A DNA stretch of 64,000 bases from positions 6,197,001 through 6,261,000 of the forward strand of contig NZ_CP054916.1 in NCBI RefSeq assembly GCF_013364155.1, in the 5' to 3' direction. A model generated the notes under the pieces. That model saw only the letters and a program-made list of their open reading frames with translations, was not told the DNA's origin and did no database searches. Each line of letters begins with the position of its first letter. Positions within the stretch are counted from its first letter, which is position 1. This document shows, piece after piece, positions 27,279-36,442 of the stretch. The stretch comes from Streptomyces sp. NA02950. GTDB lineage: Bacteria > Actinomycetota > Actinomycetes > Streptomycetales > Streptomycetaceae. The translations under genes were made by a program, and so were the position numbers.

Positions 27279-27635
27279 ATGCGAACGCTGTGCGCCTCCA
27301 CCCTGATCGGTGAGTTCTTCGTCATCGGCTTCGCGGGGCTGGTCGCGATGAAGACGGCCGATCTGTCGACCGGCGCCGTCTGGACGGTCTGCGGGGTCGC
27401 CATGGCGCTGTCCGTGCTGCTGTGCGGCATGCTCAGCCGTCCCGGGGCGGTGCAGATCGGCTGGGCCCTCCAGCTGGGCCTGGTGCTGAGCGGTTTCGTC
27501 GTCCCCGTGATGTTCTTCCTGGGCGCGGTCTTCGCCGGGCTGTGGTGGGCCTCGGTCCACTTCGGCCGGAAGGTCGACGCGGCCAAGGCCCGGTTCGCCG
27601 GTGCCGGGGCCACCCCGTCCGCTGACGCTGCGTAA
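27279..27635 (+). CDS. DUF4233 membrane protein
   Basis: 118 aa with four hydrophobic helices (for example GEFFVIGFAGLVAMK and GFVVPVMFFLGAVFAGLWW), ending in a charged tail. It is always found between folC and ndk in actinobacteria in my knowledge; function unknown. Coupled to folC by near-overlap, so expressed with it. Confidence 0.85.
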   Translation: MRTLCASTLIGEFFVIGFAGLVAMKTADLSTGAVWTVCGVAMALSVLLCGMLSRPGAVQIGWALQLGLVLSGFVVPVMFFLGAVFAGLWWASVHFGRKVDAAKARFAGAGATPSADAA

Positions 27636-27710
27636 CGTGACCGCTGTTCACCCATGTAGCCTCTGCGACACAGCTTCACCCGCATGCCATTCCCCAAAGG
27701 AGCCCGCACC

Positions 27711-28124
27711 GTGAGCCAGCGCACTCTCGTCCTTCTCAAGCCCGACGCCGTACGACGCGGTCTGGTGGGCGAGATTCTGGGCCGGATCGAGAACAAGGCG
27801 GGCTGGACCATCAGCGCCCTGGAGCTGCGCGAGCTGGGCCGTGACCTCCTGGAGCAGCACTACGCCGAGCACGTGGGCAAGCCGTTCTACGAGCCGCTGG
27901 TGGAGTTCATGTCCTCCGGCCCGGTCGTGGCGCTGGTCGTCGAGGGCGAGCGGGTGATCGAGGGCGTACGGGCGCTGGCCGGGCCCACCGACCCGATCGC
28001 CGCCGCCCCGGGCTCCATCCGCGGCGATTTCGGCACCATCGTTCGGGAGAACCTCATCCACGCCTCGGACTCGGAGGAGTCCGCGCTGCGGGAAATCAAG
28101 ATTTTCTTTCCCGGTCTCGCCTGA
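27711..28124 (+). CDS. ndk: Nucleoside diphosphate kinase
   Basis: 137-aa enzyme that balances NTP/dNTP pools using ATP. RTLVLLKPDAVRRG opens the fold, and the GSIRGDFG segment follows. The phosphorylated active-site His appears as the ENLIHASDSEE histidine near residue 117. GTG 27711 with AAAGGAG upstream; an upstream in-frame ATG at 27684 lacks support. Its own promoter is likely in the 75-bp gap after DUF4233 (TAGCCT box at 27657-27662). Confidence 0.96.
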   Translation: MSQRTLVLLKPDAVRRGLVGEILGRIENKAGWTISALELRELGRDLLEQHYAEHVGKPFYEPLVEFMSSGPVVALVVEGERVIEGVRALAGPTDPIAAAPGSIRGDFGTIVRENLIHASDSEESALREIKIFFPGLA

Positions 28125-28431
28125 TCCCCGCCGGTTCCCGCTCGGTTTGGGCTAAATGATCATCAACTCGTCATACCCCTGTTGACCTGGGGGCGGCCGA
28201 ATTTCTCGGCCGCCCCTCGGCATATGCGGCCCGATCGGGGGAACGCATCTCCGCGACACGACGTCACCATGAGAGGGGGCGGGGTCGTGTTCTGCTGACA
28301 ATGGCGGAGGACCCCCGCAGCGTGTTCGAGCGGGCGTGACTACGATGAGAGCTTCCGCGCCTCGCAGCGCACCCATCCTGCCGAACCTCAAGCAAGCAAT
28401 CGCTCCAGTAGGGAAGGCCTGACGTATCCTC
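28125..28431. other. ndk-mreB intergenic region (307 bp)
   Basis: No gene seen. It contains the ndk terminator hairpin and probably several mreB promoters, as reported for S. coelicolor mreB; candidate -10 elements are GACAAT (28299) and TACGAT (28341), neither with a good -35. Confidence 0.6.
28190..28216 (+). terminator. Hairpin after ndk
   Basis: Perfect 11-bp stem GGGGCGGCCGA/TCGGCCGCCCC with a 5-nt AT loop, 65 nt after ndk; no T-tract. Confidence 0.65.
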
Positions 28432-29463
28432 ATGGGGAACAACATGTCGTTCATCGGCCGTGACATGGCTGTCGACCTCGGCACCGCCAACACGCTGGTG
28501 TACGTCAGGGGCCGCGGGATCGTCCTCAACGAGCCGTCCGTCGTCGCCATCAACACCAACACCGGCGGAATTCTCGCCGTGGGCGCCGAGGCGAAGAAGA
28601 TGATCGGCCGCACCCCTGGCAACATCGTCGCCGTGCGTCCGCTCAAGGACGGCGTTATCGCCGACTTCGAGATCACCGAGCGGATGCTGCGGTACTTCAT
28701 CCTGAAGATCCACAAGCGCCGTTATCTCGCCCGGCCCCGTGTTGTGGTCTGTGTGCCGTCCGGTATCACCGGTGTGGAGCGCCGTGCCGTCATCGAGGCG
28801 TCCACCCAGGCGGGTGCGCGCCAGGTGCACATCATCGAGGAGCCCATGGCCGCCGCCATCGGCTCCGGCCTCCCGGTCCACGAGGCCACCGGCAACATGG
28901 TGGTGGACATCGGCGGCGGCACCACCGAGGTCGCCGTCATCTCGCTCGGCGGCATCGTCACCGCCCAGTCGATCCGGGTGGCGGGCGATGAGCTGGACAA
29001 CGCGATCATCCAGCACATCAAGAAGGAGTACAGCCTTCTGCTCGGCGAGCGCACCGCCGAGAACATCAAGATCACCATCGGCTCCGCGTTCGAGGGCGAC
29101 CAGGAGGAGCACACCGAGATCCGCGGCCGTGACCTGGTCAGCGGGCTCCCCAAGACCGTCGTCATCTCCGCCGCCGAGGTTCGCAAGGCGATGGAGGAGC
29201 CGGTCAACTCGATTGTCGACGCGGTCAAGACGACCCTCGACAAGTGCCCCCCGGAGCTCTCCGGCGATGTGATGGACCGCGGCATCGTACTCACCGGCGG
29301 CGGCGCCCTGCTGCGCGGCCTGGACGAGCGGCTGCGCCGGGAGACCGGGATGCCGATCCACATCGCCGAGGACCCGCTGGACTCCGTCGCGCTGGGCTCC
29401 GGCAAGTGCGTCGAGGAGTTCGAGGCGCTCCAGCAGGTGCTGGACGCCCAGCCCCGCAGATGA
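28432..29463 (+). CDS. mreB: MreB actin-like protein
   Basis: 343-aa actin-fold ATPase. Phosphate-1 loop [12 protein letters not shown], phosphate-2 [15 protein letters not shown] and the adenosine motif [17 protein letters not shown] are intact. In Streptomyces MreB is dispensable for vegetative growth but needed for spore-wall thickening, unlike in rods. ATG 28432 gives [14 protein letters not shown] 28444 has a better-spaced GGGGA and is an alternative. First gene of the mreBCD-pbp2-rodA cluster. Confidence 0.95.
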   Translation: MGNNMSFIGRDMAVDLGTANTLVYVRGRGIVLNEPSVVAINTNTGGILAVGAEAKKMIGRTPGNIVAVRPLKDGVIADFEITERMLRYFILKIHKRRYLARPRVVVCVPSGITGVERRAVIEASTQAGARQVHIIEEPMAAAIGSGLPVHEATGNMVVDIGGGTTEVAVISLGGIVTAQSIRVAGDELDNAIIQHIKKEYSLLLGERTAENIKITIGSAFEGDQEEHTEIRGRDLVSGLPKTVVISAAEVRKAMEEPVNSIVDAVKTTLDKCPPELSGDVMDRGIVLTGGGALLRGLDERLRRETGMPIHIAEDPLDSVALGSGKCVEEFEALQQVLDAQPRR

Positions 29464-29614
29464 CCATCCGGCGGATCCGCCGCACGGGTTGACAGCCGTC
29501 GGCTGCCCGTGCGGCGGAACGCTGATATACAGGCATAAGGCTCCCCAGGACCGGCCGTGGACCACATATCACCGGGACCGGTCCGACTCCGACGAGGAAG
29601 GCACGTCGCCGCAC

Positions 29615-30559
29615 GTGAGGGACACACGAGAGAGCCGGCTGCTCCTGGTGCTGCTGGTCGCCATCGCGTTCGCGCTGATCACGGTGGACATCCGCGGCGG
29701 CGAGGACTCACCCCTCGACGGCGCGCGCCAGGCCGCCGCTTCGGTCTTCGGCCCGGTGGAGAACGGCGTCGCGTCCGCCGTCGACCCGGTCGGCAACGCC
29801 GTGGCGGCCGTTCGGGACTCCGACGAGCGGCACGACCGCATCAAGGCCCTGGAGCAGGAGAACGCCAAGCTGAAGGCACGGCTCGGCAGCAACGACCGCA
29901 ACCGCGCCCGGGTGGTCGAACTCGACAAGCTGCGGAAGGTCGCCAGCCGCGGCCAGTACGGCATCAAGGGCGCCGAGGTCATCGGAATCGGCGCCGCGCA
30001 GGGCTTCTCCTGGACCGTCACCCTCGACATCGGCAGCGACGACGGCATCCGCCGCGACATGACCGTCCTCAACGGCGACGGGCTGGTCGGCCGGATCACC
30101 ACCGTCGGACCCTCCACCTCCACCGTGCTGCTCGCCATCGACCCCGACTTCACCGTCGGCACCCGGATGGAGAAGTCCGGTGAGCTCGGCTTCGCGGGCG
30201 GGCGCGGCGACCGTTCGCTGCACGTCCAGCTCCTCAACGGCAAGGCGAAGATCAAGAAGGGGGACCGGCTGATCACCTTCGGCTCCCAGGCGGACAAGCC
30301 CTTCGTACCCGGCGTCCCGGTCGGCAAGGTGGTCCGGGTCGACCCCACCGGCGGCGACCTCACCCGCACCCTCCAGGTGCGCCCCTATGTGTCGTTCAGC
30401 AAGCTGGACATCGTCGGTGTGGTGGTCGAGCCACCGCGGTCCAACCCGCGGGACACCGTGCTGCCCCCCAAGCCGGCGAAGCCCAAGCCGACGCCGACGG
30501 TCACCGTGACGGCGACCCCGACCGCCTCGCCCTCGAGCAACGCAGGCAACAGGAGCTGA
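29615..30559 (+). CDS. mreC: MreC, rod-shape-determining scaffold
   Basis: 314 aa: short cytoplasmic N terminus, one helix (LLLVLLVAIAFALITVDIRGG), a coiled coil (~70-105), then the beta-barrel extracytoplasmic domain with GLVGRITTVGPSTSTVLLAI typical of MreC, and a P/K/T-rich C-terminal tail of ~35 residues. It links wall synthases to MreB. GTG 29615 (GAGGAAGG ~14 nt upstream) chosen because the helix follows directly; earlier frames would add an unsupported tail. Confidence 0.93.
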   Translation: MRDTRESRLLLVLLVAIAFALITVDIRGGEDSPLDGARQAAASVFGPVENGVASAVDPVGNAVAAVRDSDERHDRIKALEQENAKLKARLGSNDRNRARVVELDKLRKVASRGQYGIKGAEVIGIGAAQGFSWTVTLDIGSDDGIRRDMTVLNGDGLVGRITTVGPSTSTVLLAIDPDFTVGTRMEKSGELGFAGGRGDRSLHVQLLNGKAKIKKGDRLITFGSQADKPFVPGVPVGKVVRVDPTGGDLTRTLQVRPYVSFSKLDIVGVVVEPPRSNPRDTVLPPKPAKPKPTPTVTVTATPTASPSSNAGNRS

Positions 30560-30562
30560 CCG

Positions 30563-31279
30563 ATGCTGCACCTCAACCGGATCCTCCTGTCGACCCTCCT
30601 CGTCCTCTTCGCCCTGCTGACCCAGATCTGTGTGCTGGCCCGGCTGCAACTGCCCGGCGCCGTCCCGGATCTGCTGCTGCTCGTCGTCCTCGGCCTCGCA
30701 CTGGTCTACGGCCACACCGGCGGTGCCCTCATCGGCTTCGGCGCGGGTCTGCTCGCCGACCTCGCCCCGCCCGCCGATCACGCGGTCGGCCGCTACGCCC
30801 TGGTGCTGTGCGTCATCGGCTATCTGGCCGGGCTGGCCAAGCCGGAGAGCGGTCAGCTCCGGTCGGCCACCGGCCCGATGCTGGTGGTCGTCGCGGCGGC
30901 CATGGGCACCACCCTGCTGTACGCGGGCGTCGGCGAACTGGTCGGCGACGACGCGGCCCGCCATGTGGGCCTGGGCAAACTGCTGTTCACCGCGGCCCTC
31001 TACGACCTGCTGCTGGCCCCCTTCGCGGTGCCACTGATCATGGCACTGGCCCGGAAGGCCGAGAACGATCCGATGGCCGACAGCGCGGGCGGCCCCGGCG
31101 GCGACAGCGCGTCCCGCTGGATCAGCGCGGCGGGCGGGGTCCGCACCGCGCGGGCCGGCCGGTTGAGCCGTCTGAAGCGCACCGGCCGCACCGCCCGGAT
31201 CGGCGGCCAGCGCGGCGGGCTGCTGGAGAAGGCCGGGAAGGGCCGGACCGGACGCATCAAGGGGGTCAAGCGCCTGTGA
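30563..31279 (+). CDS. mreD: MreD, rod-shape-determining membrane protein
   Basis: 238 aa with five to six helices over residues 1-165 (AVPDLLLLVVLGLALVYGHTG and GFGAGLLADLAPPADHAVGRYAL are MreD-like). It is followed by an unusually long, basic cytoplasmic C-terminal tail of ~65 residues rich in G, R and K. Starts 3 nt after mreC, so co-translated. Partner of MreC. Confidence 0.92.
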   Translation: MLHLNRILLSTLLVLFALLTQICVLARLQLPGAVPDLLLLVVLGLALVYGHTGGALIGFGAGLLADLAPPADHAVGRYALVLCVIGYLAGLAKPESGQLRSATGPMLVVVAAAMGTTLLYAGVGELVGDDAARHVGLGKLLFTAALYDLLLAPFAVPLIMALARKAENDPMADSAGGPGGDSASRWISAAGGVRTARAGRLSRLKRTGRTARIGGQRGGLLEKAGKGRTGRIKGVKRL

Positions 31280-31330
31280 GCAGCGCCCACCCGTCGCCCG
31301 CCCCCACCCTCCAGGAAGGCGCCGCGCGCC

Positions 31331-33475
31331 ATGAGTAACATTCCCGAGACCGGGCGGACGCAGCGGGTCACCGTCCGGCTCGTCGCCATCCAGATCCTCG
31401 TCTTCTCGCTGCTGCTGACCCTCGGCGGGCGGCTGTGGTACCTCCAGATCCGCAACGGCGACGAGTACACCAAGAAGGCCGCCAACAACCACGTCCAGCA
31501 GGTCGTCCACCCCGCGGTGCGCGGTTCGATACTGGACGCCCGGGGTGTGCCGCTGGCCGACAACGAGACCCGGCTCGTGGTCTCCGCCAGCCGGACCGCC
31601 CTGATGAAGGAGCCGGACGACGGGAAGGCCGTCCTCACGCGCCTCGCGGGTGTGCTGAAGATGAAGCCCGACGACGTCATGGACAAGGTCCGGCTGTGCG
31701 ACGCCAAGACCCCGCAGCCGTGCTGGAACGGCTCCCCGTACCAGCCCATCCCGATCACCGACGAGGCCAGCCCCCAGCAGGCCCTCCAGATCCGGGAGCG
31801 CGAGGAGGACTTCCCCGGGATCAGCGCGGAGCCCACCGCCGTGCGCCGGTACGCCGCGCCCGCCGGGTCCAACGCCGCCCAGGTGCTGGGCTATCTCTCG
31901 CCGGTCACCGATGAGCAGATCAAGAAGGCCGAGCACAGCAAGTCCCCGCTGCTCCGCTCCGACCAGGTGGGCAGCAACGGCCTCGAGCGCCAGTACGACA
32001 GCCAGCTGCGCGGCAAGGCCGGGGTCACCCGCTACGAGGTCGACAACCTCGGCCGGGTGATCGGCCAGCGGGAGAGCCAGCGGGCCCGGCCCGGCGACAA
32101 CGTCGTCACCAGCATCGACTCACGCGTCCAGGCGGTCGCGGAGAAGGAGCTGGCGCAGGCGATGAAGGACGCCCGTAAGACGCACGACAGGAACACCGGG
32201 ACCAACTACAAGGCGGACTCCGGCGCGGTCGTGGTGATGGAGGCGAAGACCGGCCGGGTGGTGGCCATGGCCTCCAACCCGACCTACGACCCCAACGTCT
32301 GGGTCGGCGGCATCTCCGGCAAGGACTACAAGAGGCTCACCGGCAAGACCTCCAACTACCCGCTGCTGAACCGGGCCATCCAGGGCCAGGCGGCCCCCGG
32401 CTCGATCTTCAAGGTGATCCCGACGACCGCCGCCGTCAACGCCGGATACGACTTCGACGGCCACTACCCCTGCACCAGTTCCTTCAGCATCGGCGGCCAG
32501 GTCTTCAAGAACTTCGAGTCGGCCAACTACGGCTCCATCAACCTCGGCCGCGCCCTCGAGGTCTCCTGCGACACCGTCTTCTACAACCTCGCCTACCAGC
32601 AGTGGAAGAAGGACGGCGGCAACAAGCCCAAGAAGAAGCCCGCGGACTGGTTCTACAAGACCGCCCACCAGTTCGGCCTGGGCAAGGAGACCGGTATCGA
32701 CCTGCCCAACGAGGTCACCGGCCGGGTCCCGGACCGCCAGTGGAAGAAGGACTACTGGAAGGCCAACAAGGACGGCTGGTGCAAGAACGCCAAGAAGAAC
32801 GGCGACTACGGCCAGCGGCTCTCCTACGAGAACTGCCTCGAGGGCATGAAGATGCGCGCCGGTGACTCGGTGAACTTCTCCATCGGCCAGGGCGACACCC
32901 TCGTCACCCCGATCCAGATGGCCACCATCTACTCGGCCATCAGCAACGGCGGAACGCTGTACGACCCCAGCATCGGCAAGGCGATCATCAGCCCCGACGG
33001 CAAGGAGATCACGAAGATCAAGCCCACCTCGCATGGCAAGCTGCCGATGAAGGGCGAGACCCGCGACCAGATCGACAAAGCGCTCGCCGGTGTGGCCACC
33101 CGGGGCACCGCCGCCTGGCGGTTCAACGGCTGGCCGCAGAACAAGATCCCGATGCACGCCAAGACCGGTACCGCCGAGGTCTACGGCAAGCAGACCACCT
33201 CGTGGTTCGCGACGTACACCAAGGACTACTCGGTCATCATGACGATCTCCCAGGGCGGTACCGGCTCCGGGGCCTCCGGCCCGGCCGTGCGCAAGATCTA
33301 CAACGCGCTGTACGGCATCGACAAGAAGGGCGGCATCGACAAGAAGAAGGCGCTGCTGCCCACGCCCCAGGCCGACCTTCCCAGGATCGAGCCCGATGGC
33401 TCCATCGAGGCCCAGCCCCTGGGCAAGCAGTTCGCCCTCGCGGCGAACGAACGGCGCCGGGGAGCACAGCGATGA
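31331..33475 (+). CDS. pbp2: Penicillin-binding protein 2 of the mre cluster
   Basis: 714-aa class B transpeptidase with an N-terminal helix (VAIQILVFSLLLTLGGRLWYL), dimerisation domain (~55-250) and transpeptidase domain. Motifs: SIFK with Ser358 and Lys361, SCD in EVSCDTVFYN (S-x-D as in E. coli PBP2 rather than S-x-N), KTG in HAKTGTAEV. Its stop overlaps the rodA start (ATGA), so the synthase pair is co-translated. ATG 31331 follows AGGAAGG. Confidence 0.93.
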   Translation: MSNIPETGRTQRVTVRLVAIQILVFSLLLTLGGRLWYLQIRNGDEYTKKAANNHVQQVVHPAVRGSILDARGVPLADNETRLVVSASRTALMKEPDDGKAVLTRLAGVLKMKPDDVMDKVRLCDAKTPQPCWNGSPYQPIPITDEASPQQALQIREREEDFPGISAEPTAVRRYAAPAGSNAAQVLGYLSPVTDEQIKKAEHSKSPLLRSDQVGSNGLERQYDSQLRGKAGVTRYEVDNLGRVIGQRESQRARPGDNVVTSIDSRVQAVAEKELAQAMKDARKTHDRNTGTNYKADSGAVVVMEAKTGRVVAMASNPTYDPNVWVGGISGKDYKRLTGKTSNYPLLNRAIQGQAAPGSIFKVIPTTAAVNAGYDFDGHYPCTSSFSIGGQVFKNFESANYGSINLGRALEVSCDTVFYNLAYQQWKKDGGNKPKKKPADWFYKTAHQFGLGKETGIDLPNEVTGRVPDRQWKKDYWKANKDGWCKNAKKNGDYGQRLSYENCLEGMKMRAGDSVNFSIGQGDTLVTPIQMATIYSAISNGGTLYDPSIGKAIISPDGKEITKIKPTSHGKLPMKGETRDQIDKALAGVATRGTAAWRFNGWPQNKIPMHAKTGTAEVYGKQTTSWFATYTKDYSVIMTISQGGTGSGASGPAVRKIYNALYGIDKKGGIDKKKALLPTPQADLPRIEPDGSIEAQPLGKQFALAANERRRGAQR

Positions 33476-34674
33476 GCGCGTCCACCCACAACTACTCGGT
33501 CCGCCGCTTCACCCCGGAGCGCGGCACCTGGAGCAAGCTCACCGCCCGCGACTCGCTGGTGCGCCGCCTGGACTGGGTGCTGCTGCTCAGCGCGCTCGCC
33601 CTGTCCGCCATCGGCGCGGCACTGGTGTACTCGGCGACCCGCAACCGCACCGAGCTCAACCAGGGCGACCCGTACTACTTCCTGGTCCGGCACGCCCTCA
33701 ACACCGGTATCGGGCTGCTGCTGGCCATCGGCACCATCTGGCTGGGCCACCGCACCCTGCGCGGTGCGGTCCCGATCCTCTACGGGCTCTCCGTGGTCCT
33801 TGTCCTGGCCGTGCTCACCCCGCTGGGCTCGACCATCAACGGCGCCCACGCCTGGATCCAGATCGGCGGCGGATTCTCCCTCCAGCCCTCCGAGTTCGCC
33901 AAGATCACGATCATCCTGGGGATGGCCATACTGCTGGCGACCCGGGTGGACGCGGGCGACCGGCTGCACCCCGACCACCGCACCGTGGTGCAGGCCCTCG
34001 GCCTGGCCGCGCTGCCCATCGTTGTCGTGCTGTTGATGCCGGACCTCGGCTCGGTGATGGTCATGGCGGTGATCGTGCTCGCCGTGCTGCTCGCCTCCGG
34101 CGCCTCCAACCGCTGGGTCGCCGGACTGATCCTCACCGCGGTGTCCGGCGCGGTGCTCATCTGGCAGCTCGGAGTGCTGGACCAGTACCAGATCGACCGT
34201 TTCGCGGCCTTCGCCAACCCCGCCCTGGACCCGGCCGGTGTCGGCTACAACACCAACCAGGCGCGGATCGCCATCGGTTCGGGCGGGCTCACCGGCAAGG
34301 GGCTGTTCCACGGCACCCAGACGACCGGCCAGTTCGTGCCCGAGCAGCAGACCGACTTCGTCTTCACGGTGGCGGGGGAGGAGCTGGGCTTCCTCGGCGC
34401 GGGCCTGATCATCGTGCTGCTGGGCATCGTGCTGTGGCGGGCCTGCCGTATCGCCCGGGGCACCACCGAGCTGTACGGGACGGTCGTCGCCGCCGGGATC
34501 ATCGCCTGGTTCGCGTTCCAGTCGTTCGAGAACATCGGGATGACCCTCGGCATCATGCCGGTGGCCGGGCTTCCGCTGCCGTTCGTCTCCTACGGCGGCT
34601 CCTCGATGTTCGCCGTCTGGATCGCGGTCGGCCTGCTCCAGTCCATCCGGGTGCAGCGTCCGGTGTCCGCCTGA
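33472..34674 (+). CDS. rodA: RodA/Sfr, SEDS peptidoglycan polymerase
   Basis: 400-aa polytopic SEDS glycosyltransferase, about ten helices. Diagnostic segments are LQPSEFAKI, YNTNQARIAIGSGGLTGKG, PEQQTDFVFTVAGEELGFLG and VSYGGSS near the C terminus. It polymerises lipid II into glycan strands with PBP2 as cross-linker. Start ATG 33472 overlaps the pbp2 stop. In S. coelicolor the equivalent gene is called sfr (sporulation-specific member of the family). Confidence 0.94.
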   Translation: MSASTHNYSVRRFTPERGTWSKLTARDSLVRRLDWVLLLSALALSAIGAALVYSATRNRTELNQGDPYYFLVRHALNTGIGLLLAIGTIWLGHRTLRGAVPILYGLSVVLVLAVLTPLGSTINGAHAWIQIGGGFSLQPSEFAKITIILGMAILLATRVDAGDRLHPDHRTVVQALGLAALPIVVVLLMPDLGSVMVMAVIVLAVLLASGASNRWVAGLILTAVSGAVLIWQLGVLDQYQIDRFAAFANPALDPAGVGYNTNQARIAIGSGGLTGKGLFHGTQTTGQFVPEQQTDFVFTVAGEELGFLGAGLIIVLLGIVLWRACRIARGTTELYGTVVAAGIIAWFAFQSFENIGMTLGIMPVAGLPLPFVSYGGSSMFAVWIAVGLLQSIRVQRPVSA

Positions 34675-34722
34675 CGTCAGCGGATGCGCTCCGGGGACTC
34701 CCCGCACCGACCCCGAGGCGAC

Positions 34723-34728
34723 TAGATT
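34723..34728 (+). promoter_or_regulatory. CYTH-CHAD gene -10 box, leaderless arrangement
   Basis: TAGATT ends 6 nt before the ATG at 34735; no ribosome site lies between. Confidence 0.55.
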
Positions 34729-34734
34729 CACTTC

Positions 34735-36339
34735 ATGGTGGACATGACGCGGGAGATCGAGCGGAAGTACGAGGCGGCCGGGACCACCAAGGCCGGCGGA
34801 CTGCCGGACCTGACGGGCGTGGACGCGGTCGCGGGCGTGACGGACCGGGGCGTGGTCACGCTGGACGCCGTCTACTACGACACGCCTTGCCGCCGCCTCG
34901 CGGCCGACGGCATCACGCTGCGCCGCCGCACCGGCGGTGGTGACGAGGGCTGGCACCTCAAACTGCCCGTCGGCGCGGACACCCGGGACGAGATCCGCGC
35001 CCCGCTCTCGGACACCCTGCCCGACCGGCTGGCCGCGCTGGTCCGCTCCCGCGTCCGCGCCACCGAACTCGTCCCCCTCGTCCACCTGCTCTCCGAGCGG
35101 GACGTCAAGCACCTGGTGGACGCCGACGGCGCGCTGCTCGCCGAGATCTCCGCCGACCGTGTCACGGCCCGGCGGCTGGCACCGGAGACCGGTGAGCCGG
35201 TCCGGTGGACCGAGTACGAGGTGGAGCTGGCCGAGGGCCGCGACCCCGCGCTGCTCGACGCGCTGGAGCCACGGCTGACCGAGGCGGGACTGCGCCGCTC
35301 GGCCGCGCCGTCGAAGCTGGCCCGGGCGCTGGCCGAGACCGATCCGGCGCGGTCGGGGAAGACGTCCCCGAAGTCCGCGAAGTCCCCGAAGTCCGCGAAG
35401 TCCGCCAAGGGCAAGGGGAAGAAGGCCGACAAGGCGGCCAAGAAGGACGCGAAGGCCCTCGCGGGCGATGTTGTCCTCGCCTACGTACGCCGCCAGATCA
35501 CCGCCATCGTCACCCTCGACCCCGCCGTACGCCTGGACACCTACGACTCCGTCCACCGCATGCGCGTCGCCACCCGCAGGCTGCGCTCCGCCTTCCGCTC
35601 CTACCGCAAGGTCCTGGACCGGACCGTCACCGACCCCATCGGCGCCGAGCTGAAGTGGCTCGCCGCCGAGCTGGGCATCGACCGCGACCGCGAGGTGCTC
35701 ACCGCGCGGCTCGAGGAACGGCTCGGGGAGGTCCCCGTCGAGCTGCGGCTCGGCCCGGTGGCCGCCCGGCTGCGCATCTGGTCCGAGGCGCGCCGCCAGG
35801 GCTCGCGCGGGCGGCTGATCGAGGTCCTGGACGGCGAGCGCTATCTCGCGCTCCTGGACCGCCTCGACGCGCTGCTCGCCGCCCCGCCGCTGCGCCCCGC
35901 CGCCGCCCGCCCCGCCGAGGACGTGATCCTCAAGGCCGTGCTGCGCGACTACGGGCGGGTCGCCGACCGCGTGGAGACGGCCCTGCACATGCCCGCGGGC
36001 CCCGAACGCGACCTCACCCTCCATGACGCTCGCAAGGGCGCCAAGCGGGCCCGCTACGCCGCCGAGGCGGCCCGTCCGGCACTGGGCAGGCCCGCCAAAC
36101 GGTTCGCCAAGCGGATGGCCGCGGTACAGGGGCTGCTCGGCGACCACCAGGACAGCGTGGTGGCGCGGGAGGCACTGCGCGAGCTGGCGATCCAGTCCCA
36201 CGCGGCGGGGGAGTCCGCCTTCGTCTACGGGCTGCTCTACGGCCGCGAGGAGGCGCTGGCGGCCGCCCGTGAGCGGGAGCTGCCGGAGCTGTGGGCCGAG
36301 GTCTCCCGCCCCGCGCACCGGGCCGCCCTGCGGCGCTGA
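34735..36339 (+). CDS. CYTH-CHAD domain protein
   Basis: 534 aa in two parts. CYTH domain (~1-200) begins REIERKYE, the ExExK triphosphate-tunnel signature. CHAD domain (~240-530) has the histidine-rich helical motif VHRMRVATRRLRSAFR and HDARKGAKRARY. CYTH tunnels bind triphosphates and CHAD binds polyphosphate (family knowledge). Between them is a Lys/Ser/Pro linker of repeated PKSAKS units (about residues 203-245). Promoter and start imply a leaderless mRNA; GTG 34738 and ATG 34744 are alternatives. Confidence 0.9.
   Translation: MVDMTREIERKYEAAGTTKAGGLPDLTGVDAVAGVTDRGVVTLDAVYYDTPCRRLAADGITLRRRTGGGDEGWHLKLPVGADTRDEIRAPLSDTLPDRLAALVRSRVRATELVPLVHLLSERDVKHLVDADGALLAEISADRVTARRLAPETGEPVRWTEYEVELAEGRDPALLDALEPRLTEAGLRRSAAPSKLARALAETDPARSGKTSPKSAKSPKSAKSAKGKGKKADKAAKKDAKALAGDVVLAYVRRQITAIVTLDPAVRLDTYDSVHRMRVATRRLRSAFRSYRKVLDRTVTDPIGAELKWLAAELGIDRDREVLTARLEERLGEVPVELRLGPVAARLRIWSEARRQGSRGRLIEVLDGERYLALLDRLDALLAAPPLRPAAARPAEDVILKAVLRDYGRVADRVETALHMPAGPERDLTLHDARKGAKRARYAAEAARPALGRPAKRFAKRMAAVQGLLGDHQDSVVAREALRELAIQSHAAGESAFVYGLLYGREEALAAARERELPELWAEVSRPAHRAALRR
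35355..35413 (+). repeat. Tandem repeat encoding Lys-rich linker
   Basis: About three imperfect copies of an 18-nt unit (TCCCCGAAGTCCGCGAAG) inside the CYTH-CHAD gene, encoding SPKSAK repeats. Confidence 0.75.
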
Positions 36340-36394
36340 TCCACCGCCCAGGAGGCCCGCCGGCGGTGTGGCGAGAGGCCGCCCACGGGACCGG

Positions 36395-36400
36395 TACGCT
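36395..36400 (+). promoter_or_regulatory. -10 box of radical SAM gene
   Basis: TACGCT, 42 nt upstream of ATG 36443; the short leader carries GAAGG. Single-motif evidence. Confidence 0.35.
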
Positions 36401-36442
36401 TGAGGGTCACCCCTGTCAGCTCACGAAGGTATCTCCCACACG

